A DNA stretch of 64,000 bases from Nemania diffusa (taxonomy: Eukaryota > Ascomycota > Sordariomycetes > Xylariales > Xylariaceae), in the NCBI GenBank assembly GCA_038501195.1, contig JBBPUQ010000002.1:1116001-1180000 (forward strand). Reading direction: 5' to 3'. Shown in pieces: positions 47,240-58,765 of this stretch (position 1 is the first letter of the stretch; each line of letters opens with the position of its first letter). A program made the translations under genes and the position numbers. Under the pieces are notes generated by a model. That model saw nothing but the letters and a program-made list of their open reading frames with translations, was not told the DNA's origin and ran no database searches.

Positions 47240-48241
47240 TTCACTGATATCGTCACACCCGACGGTATAGGGATTGTAGAAATCGAAAGCATACGGAACT
47301 GAGATAACATGCACATTTCACTTTCGAAAGATCTTCTTGGTGATATCGTCATAGAAATAAGACAAGATCGGGATTTCGGATAGACCCCTATAATAGCTTA
47401 CAGCCCTGTTCATATCTGCAGAGGTAAGGGTGTTTCAGTATAAATGGGGATCCTGTCAGTACCTAATCATGGGTTGAATGGGCATTTTGGGGGCAATCGG
47501 CCCTGTACTCCGGAATTGCACCTCAACTTACGCTTTTTCAATTCCTTCAATTCGCGATTAACGAAAACGTCATGCTAGAGGTATATACCCTGTACATGTT
47601 CTGAAATACGTAGCACTGGGTTCCGCGAACATAAACTTAACGTCAAAGTTGGACTCTGTTGAAAATCAGAAAAGATGAGACGATTAAGATGATGATAGGG
47701 CTTGGCAGATTGGGTTCGCCTGGTTTCTATAGCGTTTGACAATGACGATGAATCAAGATGCGCTCCCAGGTTTCGACTAAATTGCTTAGGTACCCGGGTT
47801 GCCCACAGACCACTGTACCAGGAAGTAAATTAAAGTGGGATATGCGATAGGGGGTATTTGTAGGGGTGGTCCATGCTGTAAGGCTTCGGAGGTTTCCGGC
47901 CCCCCGGATTTTATACCTTCGTGTCAGCATCACCACTCACAAGTAATCACTAGTGAGGGCGTAGTACCTTTCTCAGCTCTATTTACCTACGACCCTTGTT
48001 TAATTCACCGTAACTCGTTGTGGATATTCTATATCTACATTCCGACAACGGATATCATATGAGTAAGTGGTGGATCAATTCGCGACAACGGAGATCGTAG
48101 GTGATTACCAACGGAGATCGCAGGCGACCACTAAAACCAGGTAGGTAGATCAGAACAGTGGTATCGTGCTATTCATATCTATCAAGTCCTACAAGTCATA
48201 CGTCTTAGGCTTCGCTATCGAAGGGGTATTATTAAATCGCT
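47240..48241. other. Divergent spacer with short tandem repeat
   Basis: 1 kb between outward-facing genes. An imperfect 23-base repeat (CAACGGAGATCG followed by TAGGTGATTAC or CAGGCGACCAC) lies at 48086-48131, with a partial third copy at about 48043. It is about 110 bp before the next start codon. Confidence 0.4.
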
Positions 48242-50900
48242 ATGCAGTCCTTTCGCAGATCTGTCCCGCATATTGGACGATTGGTTGGCCATCGTCGGGC
48301 TCTCGACGCGTATAGAGCTCGCCCAGCTTTGAACAACCCCTCATTTCCAGCCTCTGGCAGGAATTTTCGAAACTATTCTTCTGGAAATCTCGCCGGCTTA
48401 AAGAAAATTCTGAGAGTGTCTGAAGAGGTCAGAGAGGCGTTAGCCACGAACAAGCCTGTGGTCGCGCTTGAATCTACTATATACACTCACGGCGCTCTCG
48501 GCAATGACCTCGATCTCGAGGGTATTGTTCGAAGAAATGGCGCTGTGCCCGCCGTCGTAGGTATTCTAGGCAGCGTGCCTACCGTCGGACTCACTCCAGA
48601 AGAAGTTATCCAAGTGGTTGAGGGCTCCCCAAGAAAGGCATCCCGACGTGATATCGCCTACCTTGTTGGAACAGTATGTCTGGGCCCGAAACAACGTGGG
48701 ATTTTGATTGGACGCTAGCCGCTGACTTGATATTCAGGGTTTGGCAGGCCAAAAGATAAATGGCGGTACAACGATCGCGGGGACTATGGTCCTGGCTAGG
48801 CTTGCTGGAATCCGGGTCTTCGGTACTGGCGGCCTTGGTGGAGTTCATCGGGGTGGTCACGTGTCTTTCGATATCAGTGCCGACCTCACCGAACTAGGAA
48901 GAACAAGAATGGCTGTCATCAGCAGCGGTAGCAAGGGCTTCTTGGATATTCCCAGAACCCTCGAATACTTGGAGACACAGGGTGTCCTCGTTTCAACCTT
49001 CGCTCTCGGACGAAAGGGAGATATTGATTTTCCTGCGTTCTGGGCTCGGGAAAGCGGTACTAAGAGCCCTTTTGTCGTCCAAGATGAGGAGCACGCCGCC
49101 GCCATCCTTTTAGCACAAGAAAGACTGAATATCGAGACGGGCCTTCTATTCGCTAACCCCATCCCGGAAGAATACGCCATACCTGGAGAGGAGATGGCTT
49201 CAGTCATCGAACAGGCGGTGCGCGAAGCGGATGAAAAAGGCGCCCATGGCAGCGCAAACACACCTTTCATCCTAGGGAGAATCCGGGAGCTCACTCAGGA
49301 AAGAAGCGTACCAGCAAATAAGGCCCTGGTGCGGTCAAACGTGGAGCGAGCTGCAAAGGTAGCTGTGGCAGTGTCCAGGCTTGTCTCTGAGGGCTCCTTG
49401 ACACTCAATACACCGTGAGCCACGAGCTCTTTTCACCTCTTTACCGCAGCGATCTAACGAATGCGGAATAGGGTGAGGCAATGGAACGGTTTAGAAACAC
49501 CTAGCAATATAGCCGTCCCAATTCAGAAAGTGACAACAATGGCAGAGGTATGAAACCTTTTGTTGAATCTGCATAATATCTACGATCGCCACGTAAATCC
49601 TAAAACAAACACTGCCACTAGAACGGATGTGTAGACTGACTATTACAGGCGACGTCCCAAGCAGACATTCTCGTTGCCGGGTCTGTTGCCGTAGACTTAA
49701 GCTGCGACTATACTGGTGTAATTTCGCTTGAAGATCCAATTCCGCAGCTCCATACATCAAACCCCTCGCATATCAGCCAATCAATAGGGGGCGTTGGGCG
49801 TAATGTAGCACTTGCAGCCCACAGGGTAAATAAGCATACGAAAGTGCGGCTTTGTAGCATGGTTGGTCGTGATCTGTAAGTGCTCCTGCTACGACGGGGG
49901 AGTTTCACCAACTTACTGTCAAAGTGCCGGCTCGACCGTTTTAGCATCGCTAGAATCAAGCGGAATGGACACCTCATGCATTCAACAGTTAAGCCATGAT
50001 GAGTACCCGGGCAGCCGTACCGCGCAGTACGTGTCGGTGAACGATGCCAATAAACATCTCGTACTTGCCATGGCAGACATGGACATCTTCACTAACCAGA
50101 CCTTCTCGCCTTCCTGGGTCTCTACCATCAGGTCCTCAAACCCCAAATGGCTCGTCGTTGATGGGAACTGGAAAGACCATGATATCCGATCATGGATACA
50201 GGCAGGCAAGCAAAACGGAGCAAAGATAGCCTTTGAACCGGTTTCCAGGGCAAAATCAGCACGACTGTTCTGTGCCGAACGGGGGATTGAAAGCTTAGGT
50301 GTCTTCCCTCACGCCACAGTCGACCTTGCCACACCAAACCAATACGAGCTGGCTTCAATGCACGAGGCTGCTCAAGGCAACGAGTACTTCAGTGATTCAA
50401 GGTGGTGGTCCGTTATAGATTCCTTCGGCATGAGGGGATCCAGAGAGCGTTTCGTAAATATTACCTCTGCCGCGATGACTGACGACGGCATCCCACAACA
50501 AGCCATCCAACTATTACCCTTTATCCCAACGATCATAACGAAGTTAGGAAGCGACGGAGCTTTACTGACGACTATACTAAAGAAAGACGATCCACTTCTT
50601 TACGATGCTGCACACAATTCATTTATTCTCTCGCGATGCGTCAACGACAACGCAGATGTCGGGGGCGTGTACATGAGAATGTTCCCAGCTGTTGAGTTAG
50701 TGACAGATGTTGCATCGGTCAATGGCATCGGCGACACTTTCTTGGGCACGCTCGTCGCGGGCTTGGCCCAAGGAGGGCAGATCCAAAACTTAATCAATGT
50801 AGCTCAGAAAGCTGCGGTGCTAACATTGCGCAGTCCTCAGTCCGTTAGCGAGAAGTTGGGTTCCCTCGAGAATGAGCTACTTGCTGCTTCATCCCTATGA
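48242..50900 (+). CDS. Bifunctional pseudouridine-5'-phosphate glycosidase / PfkB pseudouridine kinase, 793 aa
   Basis: Exons 48242-48673, 48738-49414, 49478-49547, 49649-49875 and 49925-50900. An N-terminal basic, Arg/Ser-rich stretch of about 45 residues looks like a mitochondrial presequence. The glycosidase (PsuG/IndA) domain spans about 50-365, with VALESTIYTHG, NGAVPAVVGIL, INGGTTIAGT, GGLGGVHRG and NTPFILGRI. The PfkB kinase domain runs from about 400 to the end, with ADILVAGSVAVDL, GGVGRNVALAAHR and the catalytic loop VNGIGDTFLGT. Together they would phosphorylate pseudouridine and split it into uracil and ribose 5-phosphate. In bacteria these are separate enzymes; the fusion is known in eukaryotes. 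The intervening linker exon is only 70 bp. Confidence 0.9.
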
Positions 50901-51279
50901 TAGCCGTGGATTATGTATATACGTACACCTAATTTTTACGCCTATCCAATGTATATAATGCAAAATTAAATATCGCATCATCGGAACACTCATCCTTTCT
51001 AGTTTCTATTATCATCTTGTCTCGGTCACCTATGTCGCATAGGTTCGTAGTCAGTAAGTGCATATTGTAAGCTGCAAGATATACATATTACTGATAAAGT
51101 AATATAGCTCTGCCACCTCTCTAAAAAGCGGGGTTTGTCCCACCAAACTAAGTACTTAGGTACCTCAAGTCCGACCAGGGGATAGATGCAAAGCAGCTCG
51201 ATAAGAAAAAAAAGTCGTCACGATAAAAAGGCAGTCGCATAGATATTTCTACTTATACTGCCAATTAAACAAGCCCGCA
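50901..51279. other. Spacer PsuGK / UTP18
   Basis: 379 bp, moderately A+T-rich, containing the UTP18 promoter. No gene is seen. Confidence 0.5.
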
Positions 51280-53073
51280 ATGGCCTCCAGACGCCCCGAT
51301 TTGTCGATGGATAGCGAATCCAATTCGGCTTCAGAACACGAGGATTTTGAATCTTTTAGCGACGAAGAGTCAGAACCAGGCACCCGGAAGCGCCAACCCC
51401 GCGAGAAGGACTCTGATGAAGAGGATCTCGAACGATTCGTTCTAGGAGATGCTGCCAATTTTCGAGAAAATCTCTTTAGAGACGAACTTGCGGAAGATGA
51501 AGAGAGAAGAAAAACTGATGCCTTAGGGAGAATAGTGGACAATGAAGAGGAGACGGGACTAGAAAACGCAGATGATGCCGACTTTTTCGCTTTCGACATC
51601 GACTTGGGGCGAACGCCAGCAAACGACCAGCAGCTTGTCGTAGCACCCGCTGCAAGCAAAATACAAGCTGATCCGGACAATGCGCCGGCGTGGGAGGATA
51701 GCGACGACGAGCGCCTCACGATATCGCTAGCCAATGCAACCCAGCTACGAAAGCTTCGGACGACCGAGGCCGACGACATAATCAACGGGACCGAGTACAC
51801 CCTACGACTGCGACAGCAATACTTACGCCTTAACCCTCATCCCGAATGGGCTAGGCTCGCAGAAGAACCACCCAAGAAGCGCCGTAGGCGGTCATCTGCC
51901 GCTTCCGACTCCTCGGAGGCATCAGACGAAGGCCAAGAAGGCGATGAGTTCAGAACGGACGCACTACCTCTAGATAGACTCCTTCGCGACGCCAATGCTA
52001 TGAATGGCACTGTGTCAACAAGGGCAAAAAGACTCCGCCCTGAGGTTCTCGATATCCAGAGATCTCGCGATATACCAGATGCGCACAAGGACATCACATC
52101 GCTGGCCTTCCACCCCGAGTACCCCGTTCTACTATCCTCTAGCACATCCTCGCTGCTATTCTTGCACCATATCGCACCAACTGCATATCCAACACCAAAC
52201 CCTCTAATGACCTCGACCAAGGTCAAGCAAGTGCCTATTCGTCGGGCCCAATTCAGCCCTGATGGAAAGAAGATATTTATTGCCGGCCGTCGAAGATACA
52301 TACACTCTTGGGACATTGAAAGCGGAGCTGTCCAAAAGACCAACAAGATACATGGTCACCAGGACGAGCAGAAGACGTGGGAGCGCTTCAGGCTAAGTCC
52401 CTGTGGGCGATATCTAGGCCTGATCGCCTCGACGAGGAAGGGCGGCGGTGTCATCAACATCCTAAATGTTCACACAATGCAATGGATCGCGGCCGCAAGA
52501 CTAGACAGCCGCGGCGGTATCGCTGACTTCTGTTGGTGGAGGACAGGAAACGGGCTCACAATCCTAGGCAAGGGAGGCCAAGTCGGAGAGTACAGTATGA
52601 TCACAAGACGCTTCCTAGCCGTGTGGAACGACGAGGGCTCCAACGGCGGCACCGCCATCGCTCTCGGCGGCTCCAAGGGTCCCGAACTACTCGGCGAGGA
52701 TCGCTGGGTGGCGCTGGGTTCCAACTCGGGCGTGGTGAACATCTACGACCGCCACACGCTGATCTTACCCTCGGAAGAGGACAAGCTGAAACTCAAGCCG
52801 CGGCCGCAGCCGACCCGCGCCCTCATGAATCTCACCACCCCCGCCACTCTGCTGACGTTCAGCCCGGATGGGCAATTACTAGCACTAGCCTCGCGGTACA
52901 AGAGGGATGCGCTGAAGCTGGCTCATCTACCTAGCTGCACCGTCTACAGGAACTGGCCAACGGAGCAGACGCCGCTGGGAAGGATAGAGGCGATCGCGTT
53001 TGGGACGAAGAGCGACATGATAGCCGTCGGGAATGACGCGGGGAAGATTAGGATATGGGAGATCAGGAGCTAG
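51280..53073 (+). CDS. UTP18: U3 snoRNA-associated protein 18, 597 aa, single exon
   Basis: Component of the small-subunit processome (UTP-B complex) needed for 18S rRNA maturation in the nucleolus. An acidic, low-complexity N-terminus (about 1-130) is followed by the UTP18 signature APAWEDSDDERLTISLAN and a basic stretch KKRRRR that fits a nuclear signal. WD40 repeats span about 265-597, with blades such as SLAFHPEYPVLLSSS, QFSPDGKKIFIAGRR with HSWDIESG, and IAFGTKSDMIAVGNDAG with IRIWEIRS at the end. Length matches the family. A clear housekeeping gene outside the metabolite cluster. Confidence 0.95.
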   Translation: MASRRPDLSMDSESNSASEHEDFESFSDEESEPGTRKRQPREKDSDEEDLERFVLGDAANFRENLFRDELAEDEERRKTDALGRIVDNEEETGLENADDADFFAFDIDLGRTPANDQQLVVAPAASKIQADPDNAPAWEDSDDERLTISLANATQLRKLRTTEADDIINGTEYTLRLRQQYLRLNPHPEWARLAEEPPKKRRRRSSAASDSSEASDEGQEGDEFRTDALPLDRLLRDANAMNGTVSTRAKRLRPEVLDIQRSRDIPDAHKDITSLAFHPEYPVLLSSSTSSLLFLHHIAPTAYPTPNPLMTSTKVKQVPIRRAQFSPDGKKIFIAGRRRYIHSWDIESGAVQKTNKIHGHQDEQKTWERFRLSPCGRYLGLIASTRKGGGVINILNVHTMQWIAAARLDSRGGIADFCWWRTGNGLTILGKGGQVGEYSMITRRFLAVWNDEGSNGGTAIALGGSKGPELLGEDRWVALGSNSGVVNIYDRHTLILPSEEDKLKLKPRPQPTRALMNLTTPATLLTFSPDGQLLALASRYKRDALKLAHLPSCTVYRNWPTEQTPLGRIEAIAFGTKSDMIAVGNDAGKIRIWEIRS

Positions 53074-53208
53074 GTAGATTCTTTGCTAGTCATACCACAT
53101 GATAATCCCTCATTAATACAACACAGTTGCTCCCATATGCCCATGTCCACGTACTTCATCCCACAAGACGGACACAACCCACCCCATCACCTCCAGTAGC
53201 CCCTTTAC

Positions 53209-53768
53209 TCACATCTCTGCAATCGACAGCCCGCCCATGTGCACCACCAGCGCCTGGCCGCCGTAGTCCCCACCGCCACGGTTAAAGAAGATATGCGCGA
53301 GTAGCTGCTTCAGCGGGCTGCCCTTCTCGATGGCCTTCTTGGGGAAGAACCGGCGCTTTTTCTTCGTGTAGAGCGCGAGCGCGCTCTGGGACGGGAAGTG
53401 GCGGACCGGCTGGCCGTTCTTGATCGCGTGCAGGAAGTCGGGGATGTTCACCCACACGGTCTTGAGCGCCTTAAAAGGGACATAACCAAGTCAGCACTCT
53501 CTCTCTCTCTTTCTCTCTAGCAGGAGGAAGTAAAAGGGGGGAGGAGATGCGAGGGGAGGGGTTCGTTTGCTTTGCGTACCTTTCGACACTGCGTCTTGCT
53601 GGGGAATTCCTCCTCGAACCCGAGATCGCTCATCAGCCGCTGCCAGTCTTCGAGCTCGCTGCTGCCCATGTACGTCTCCCACTCCGCGACGACGGGGGCG
53701 GGTGTTCGTGGAGCTTCGACGGCGGAGCCGGCTTTGGCGGTGCGGCCTTTCTTGTTCTTTTTGGGCAT
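53209..53768 (-). CDS. Small conserved basic protein of unknown function, 149 aa, 2 exons
   Basis: Exons 53768-53580 and 53469-53209 (110-bp intron containing a CT-rich tract on the plus strand). The ATG at 53768 is used; the upstream TTG is not. A very basic N-terminus MPKKNKKGRTAK suggests a nuclear or nucleolar location. The core WETYMGSSELEDWQRLM, FPSKTQCRKALKTVWVN and FLHAIKNGQPVRHF, and the basic KKKRRFFPKKA, look like a conserved fungal family I cannot name. A 13-T run at 53777-53789 puts an A-rich leader directly before its start codon. It is tail to tail with UTP18, with 135 bp between. Confidence 0.75.
53498..53519. repeat. CT-rich microsatellite in an intron
   Basis: CT dinucleotides interrupted by one TT, inside the intron of the small basic protein gene. 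Confidence 0.7.
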
Positions 53769-55699
53769 GGCTAGGGTTTTTTTTTTTTTGGTTTTGGTGA
53801 TTGGCAATCAGGTTAGAGAACAGATGACGAACAGCCTATAACAAGAGCAAAAAGGAGGTTGCTTCAAAGGCCGACACAGGTCTATCGGATGTGTGATGCT
53901 TGACTTATATTGCGAGGTTGAGAAACTCAGGAAGCTTGATATACATGACGTTCGGGCACGACAACCTTACAAACAAGGTAGACGTGCGGGTGTCTAAACA
54001 GTGATTCCCCTTCCTACCAGACGCGTCTCTCTCTCGCTTCGTCAGGATTTATTCACTTCTTATTACCATTTTCCCTTGCAAACGGGAGCCTGCAGGTACC
54101 CTTCCTTCTAAGACTTTGGGTGAATGGTTGTTGGTTGAAATATTCTAGTTACTACGGCAGACGACGTGGTCGCAAAGAATAGGAGAGATACTCTCGATTC
54201 TCATTGCTAGTATTCTCTCGTCCTTTTCCCTCTTTCTACCTGTTCTTCCCTTTTGTGTCTGTATATGAATCATTCCTCAACACTTATCTTAATGGCTAGA
54301 ATAGGCTCATAATGACATGTACTATAAGTGCATGTATTTTTTTTCTTTGTCCTAGAAAAATCGTGTTTGCTATTCTCCTACTACTGGTGCTATTAGATTG
54401 GTAGGCTGTAGTATATGGGCGAATGGTTGCGGTGATGGATCACTAGATAGCTCTCCGATTCACCAGTCTTTTCAATACTCTCAAGCAAATGTATTATAAC
54501 TTGTTATTTTTTGACCCAACTTATGCTGATTGGCTTCTTTCTATAATATTCTAAAATATGGATAAACGTGACTTTTATGTAAGGGTTGCATAGTTGTTCT
54601 TGTTGCTGTCATCGTCATCGTCGTCGTCGTCGTCGTCGTTGTTGTTGTTGTTGATAACAACTCCATGGTAGCTACAAGCTGATCTACAGATGGCAAAAAC
54701 CGGGTGGATGGTTTCTAGGTTAGGTAGTTCGGCGGGTCTGTCCTCTAAATCTGGTTAGGCACCTGGAGACCAGCCACATGGCAGTTGGGCAAGCCAATTC
54801 AATCCCATCAGCCCTACCTGTTTAAATCCAAGGCAATTGGTGTGTCAGAAATCATGAGCTTCTCATCGAATAGAACTAATTACGTGAATGCAGCCCAACT
54901 CTGAGCACCATCAGTTAAGCAAGACAGATCAAAGACCCACTGCCTGTTAGAGCTACAGCGTATTCGTACATACTGAGGTACATATTATTAATGGATCCAT
55001 ACAGCAACCCATACAGTGCCATGCACGAATCCCCGGCCCTTCATCACACCACCTCAGCTCACGATTGGTGCCAGCTTGGCCTAGAGGATCCGATGGGCAT
55101 CCGATGGCCCGCCCGCCACTACCCGCCAGTGCCTAAATCGATGCAATGGTATCTATGCACTCGAATAACCCGCATCGCTGGGCCTTCGGCGGATACCTAG
55201 GTAGCTGAGTGTCCCGGTCGAGTGGCATAGCTATGCGTTATTGTCACCGGTCAGCCATCTAGTCTAATTCGGCTGTGATAGCCAGAAAGCTACCTATAAT
55301 AAAGTGTAGACTATGCCGTTTCTACGCTACAGCACTATACCACTCCCTCAGCGAAGTGTTGGCATGGTGGTGTTAGGTCACAATGTGGACTGACTGTCGC
55401 AAGTCCTTTGGGAATTAAAAAAAGCATTAGTCCCACATAAAGAGGCATACTATGCGCATTATTCTTACCACACCCTAAGCGCGAAAAACAAGACAGTGCT
55501 TGTGTAGGTTCTATTTACTCTTCTTTAAGACATTTCCCCTGCGTCGTTCAGGGTGGGCGACGAAACGGACTATTTGTCTAATAATTTTTTCCAACATTTA
55601 CTCATCCCAGTCTATCGGGGCTTTAATCTCACCTGCTGCTGCGTCGGTGCCTTTCTCCCCCGAGAGCTATCTCATTGGATAACAGCTCTCAGTGACGAA
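53769..55699. other. Long spacer before the 1021-aa gene
   Basis: 1.9 kb between outward-facing genes. No gene is recognised. It holds a trinucleotide microsatellite (listed separately). Confidence 0.45.
54608..54652. repeat. TCG/TTG trinucleotide microsatellite
   Basis: Roughly nine TCA/TCG units followed by about five TTG units in one uninterrupted trinucleotide register, in non-coding DNA. Confidence 0.85.
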
Positions 55700-58600
55700 A
55701 TGGCGGCGCAGGGACCTACTAATAAGAGTAAGATCGGCCTGGGAGGCTTGCCGGCGAGATTTAAGAGCTTCGTTCATAACATGAAAACCATCAAAAAAGA
55801 CACATATCAACAACCGCAACGAACAAGAAGTGAAGGAGGCAGGTCGACGCAGCCGTCGCCATCCCAGCGCATCACCCCTACGCCGAACCAGGATTCCTCA
55901 ATATCTGAGACCCGGTCATTGTTTCGGGCCTCTCCACAAGTGCGCAGCCTGAGTATACGAGTCACCGTTAACTTCGGCGAGCCATTAAACTACGCCCACA
56001 GTCAAGACTATGAGGGCTCGTCGCTGCTTCAGCCCACCGAAGACTTGTGTGAAGCGTTAATTCGCCGTGTTGATCATTGCTCCAAGGAACTTATCACGAG
56101 GAGAGACTCGAGTGCTTTAGATCGCACCGGTACTGATGGCCTGGCGAAGCCCCTGAGATACGAAATACAACTGCAGGTGCTCAGACACGAGGTCGGGACA
56201 GGAACCGAGGCTTGGGCCTCGCGGACCCTACGGTCCTACCAGAGGCAACCACTAGGGACTGACGCCGCTCGAGAGGTCATTTTGTCAACACATTACATGG
56301 TGGGACTCTTTTTGAGGCATCACGACGAAGCTTTCGTCTGGAAAGATAGCCCTGTGCGGGAGGACCCGATGCACGAACAGACGACGTTCCAATATCGGCC
56401 CGGGCGAGTCCAGCCACTAACCAGCATACCCCGTTCGTTCTTCATCGAAAGGCAGCAAGACTTCGAGTCCATACCAGGTTACACTATCCGCTTCTCATTT
56501 ACCAGCCAGGACCATCATCGCACGCCCCCTCAGTGGCATGACACCGTGGAGGTCAATAGTCGTCAATTATCCCCGCTCACCCTCGCGAGTGCCGAAAACT
56601 TATTTCTTGATGCATGTTATGCGGTGGATGGTGTTTTCAAATCGCAGAGGAGAGAGTTTGAAGGACTTCAAAAATCATGCGCCAGTCACAGCGGATGTCG
56701 ACATTGTCGGCAGCAGGACGGTGATGGTATCGAAATGCTAGTAGCAGTCAAGAATAATGTCGGTCCTCTCTTCGACAATCTCGAGCGGACGACTTGCACC
56801 AACGTCAATGTGTTATGGAAGGATGATGCAACGGACTGCATCGAATTTGTCGAAAAGGCCAAGGCGGCCATTGTGCAAGTTTGTCGTGACACTGACGAAG
56901 CAGTCTCCCGGATGACCGATTTCGAGTTTTATATCATTGAACTTCGAGGCCGGGGTTGGACGATGGACGAACCCCTGGCATTCACACTCGGCCCCGAGAC
57001 TTGCCTTGACCGACGAACTGTTGAGACGCTCTTGGATCGTCTACAGACCGGCGTGGCGGATGTTCTACGGGGTAACGCGATTGCCGTTCGAATGACAGCA
57101 CGAAAGCGAGGGCACTTCATCTTGCATAAGACCCTAGTGGCACGTGAGCCGATGGAAAAGCCGGGGAGCAACAAGAAGTCTGTCGGAAAGTCGAAGGCAT
57201 ATGTTATAGATCGGCTAAAACAACGTATTGAGCGTGATATTGAGATGGTGTGTAAAGATACGTGCACGATTGCTAATCGAGACATCGAAACGGCGAACAC
57301 AGACAGAATCACCGGCGCTCCATCACAAGATTTTTCCTCATTGAACACCGGACTCGTATCAACGAGCAGGCTGAGCGATATCACAATACCGTCAAAAATT
57401 CTGGCTAGCAACGAAACCAATGAATCAAGCGATAGATTAGGCTCAAGAGGTAGCGAGCTCTTGGAGACACCAGACCCATCGAGTTCCTCTTCATCTATCC
57501 CTCAACATCAATGGACTAAGGTAACACGGGATCCCGTCACAGGAGCGCGAATATTCCCACTTGTACCAGGCAGACGGGTCCCTCATGAACTTGCCACTAC
57601 GAGCTCGCGTAGATCAAATGCCGGTCATGACGAACCTAGCCGAGATGGGGCGACAGTGACGTCTTTCGATGTATCAACCTCTCAAGAACAGTCTAGCACG
57701 TCTACCGCGCAAACAACATCGGACTCCAGCACATCTAACACAGAGAAATACTCCACCAGCACCTTTTTGACAGAATCCCAGAATAGCAGAAGAGAGAGGT
57801 ATGTCACGGAAGGGTCGATAGTCTCAACAAGACCACGGACTCCAGAACTAGAGTTTGGTTGTAGTCCATCAATACACAGCAGCGCCATGATGACTCCGAA
57901 AATCCACGAGTCAGTATTAAATAACGAGATCGATATTGTACGGCAAATTACGCCTGGGGTCGGAGGTGGTGAAAGCGACGGTCTCGGTGAAGTGGATAGT
58001 TATCCGAGGAAGTTTTATATGCACAGACCGATATCATCACCAGCACCACGACTCGCTTCCCAGCATAGTTCCATTCGTTCTACAGTCAGTAAGGGTCGGC
58101 CTGTGCGTAAAGAACAGGGTTTAAGTAACCTGGGCGTCGAGGACAGCTCTTCTTCAGACACAGAGTCGTCATCGCAATCAGAACCCGGAGTGGAGCGCCG
58201 CTCTTCAGGTGCAAAACTCACGAATAATACAGCGCCTGCGGTAGAGCCTATGCCGGAGCAAGACACACCCGCAGAAAGAGAGGATAGCTCCGCCCCGGCT
58301 TCGGAGGTAGAGGCAGCAGCAGAGACAGAAAGAGAAGACTTCTCGCAATCAAAGCCAGGCTTCGATTTCTCATCGCCGCCCACCATCACTCCTCCCGAAA
58401 ACAGCTCAGGTACCGAGGAAGCGGCACCCCCGGCAGAGAAGAGCGACGCCATCGCCGGCCCCGGTGAGCCGCAAGAAAACCAATACACGACCAGTCCCGG
58501 CCCATCGAATGACGGCACCGACGGCGCGGAAGTAGAAACGCCCCCCTCGGCGCATCCGGAGCACCCGGAGCCCCCCTCGCTCCAGCACCAGCACAGCAAG

Positions 58601-58765
58601 TCGTTCGGCAGCGCGGGGTACATCGGGGGTTTCCAGGACCAGCGTTTCTACGGCGTTGGGCTGCGGCGTGCGCTCGCCGGCCCCTCGACGCCGCCGTCTA
58701 GGCCGCTCTCTCGACTCGGGTTCCGCGAAGACGAGCAGCAGCCGCGGCCCGGCACTGCCACGTGA
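55700..58765 (+). CDS. Large protein of unknown function, 1021 aa, single exon
   Basis: One uninterrupted frame. The frame is open to 55553, but the first ATG is at 55700, with a good A at -3. Residues about 70-530 look folded: SIRVTVNFGEPLNY, YEIQLQVLRHEVGTGTEAW, YTIRFSFTSQ, then ARKRGHFILHKTL near 500. A short stretch with SGCRHCRQQDGDG carries close cysteines. From about 590 to the end it is low-complexity and rich in Ser, Thr, Pro, Glu and Gln, predicted disordered. No domain is recognised. GC3 and conservation-like folding make it credible as a real gene; function unknown, perhaps a fungal signalling or scaffold protein. Confidence 0.75.
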   Translation: MAAQGPTNKSKIGLGGLPARFKSFVHNMKTIKKDTYQQPQRTRSEGGRSTQPSPSQRITPTPNQDSSISETRSLFRASPQVRSLSIRVTVNFGEPLNYAHSQDYEGSSLLQPTEDLCEALIRRVDHCSKELITRRDSSALDRTGTDGLAKPLRYEIQLQVLRHEVGTGTEAWASRTLRSYQRQPLGTDAAREVILSTHYMVGLFLRHHDEAFVWKDSPVREDPMHEQTTFQYRPGRVQPLTSIPRSFFIERQQDFESIPGYTIRFSFTSQDHHRTPPQWHDTVEVNSRQLSPLTLASAENLFLDACYAVDGVFKSQRREFEGLQKSCASHSGCRHCRQQDGDGIEMLVAVKNNVGPLFDNLERTTCTNVNVLWKDDATDCIEFVEKAKAAIVQVCRDTDEAVSRMTDFEFYIIELRGRGWTMDEPLAFTLGPETCLDRRTVETLLDRLQTGVADVLRGNAIAVRMTARKRGHFILHKTLVAREPMEKPGSNKKSVGKSKAYVIDRLKQRIERDIEMVCKDTCTIANRDIETANTDRITGAPSQDFSSLNTGLVSTSRLSDITIPSKILASNETNESSDRLGSRGSELLETPDPSSSSSSIPQHQWTKVTRDPVTGARIFPLVPGRRVPHELATTSSRRSNAGHDEPSRDGATVTSFDVSTSQEQSSTSTAQTTSDSSTSNTEKYSTSTFLTESQNSRRERYVTEGSIVSTRPRTPELEFGCSPSIHSSAMMTPKIHESVLNNEIDIVRQITPGVGGGESDGLGEVDSYPRKFYMHRPISSPAPRLASQHSSIRSTVSKGRPVRKEQGLSNLGVEDSSSSDTESSSQSEPGVERRSSGAKLTNNTAPAVEPMPEQDTPAEREDSSAPASEVEAAAETEREDFSQSKPGFDFSSPPTITPPENSSGTEEAAPPAEKSDAIAGPGEPQENQYTTSPGPSNDGTDGAEVETPPSAHPEHPEPPSLQHQHSKSFGSAGYIGGFQDQRFYGVGLRRALAGPSTPPSRPLSRLGFREDEQQPRPGTAT

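Noticed and set aside
48857..49294. Minus-strand frame over the pseudouridine glycosidase exon
   Set aside because: Shadow of a well-supported coding exon; Ser-rich reading without motif.
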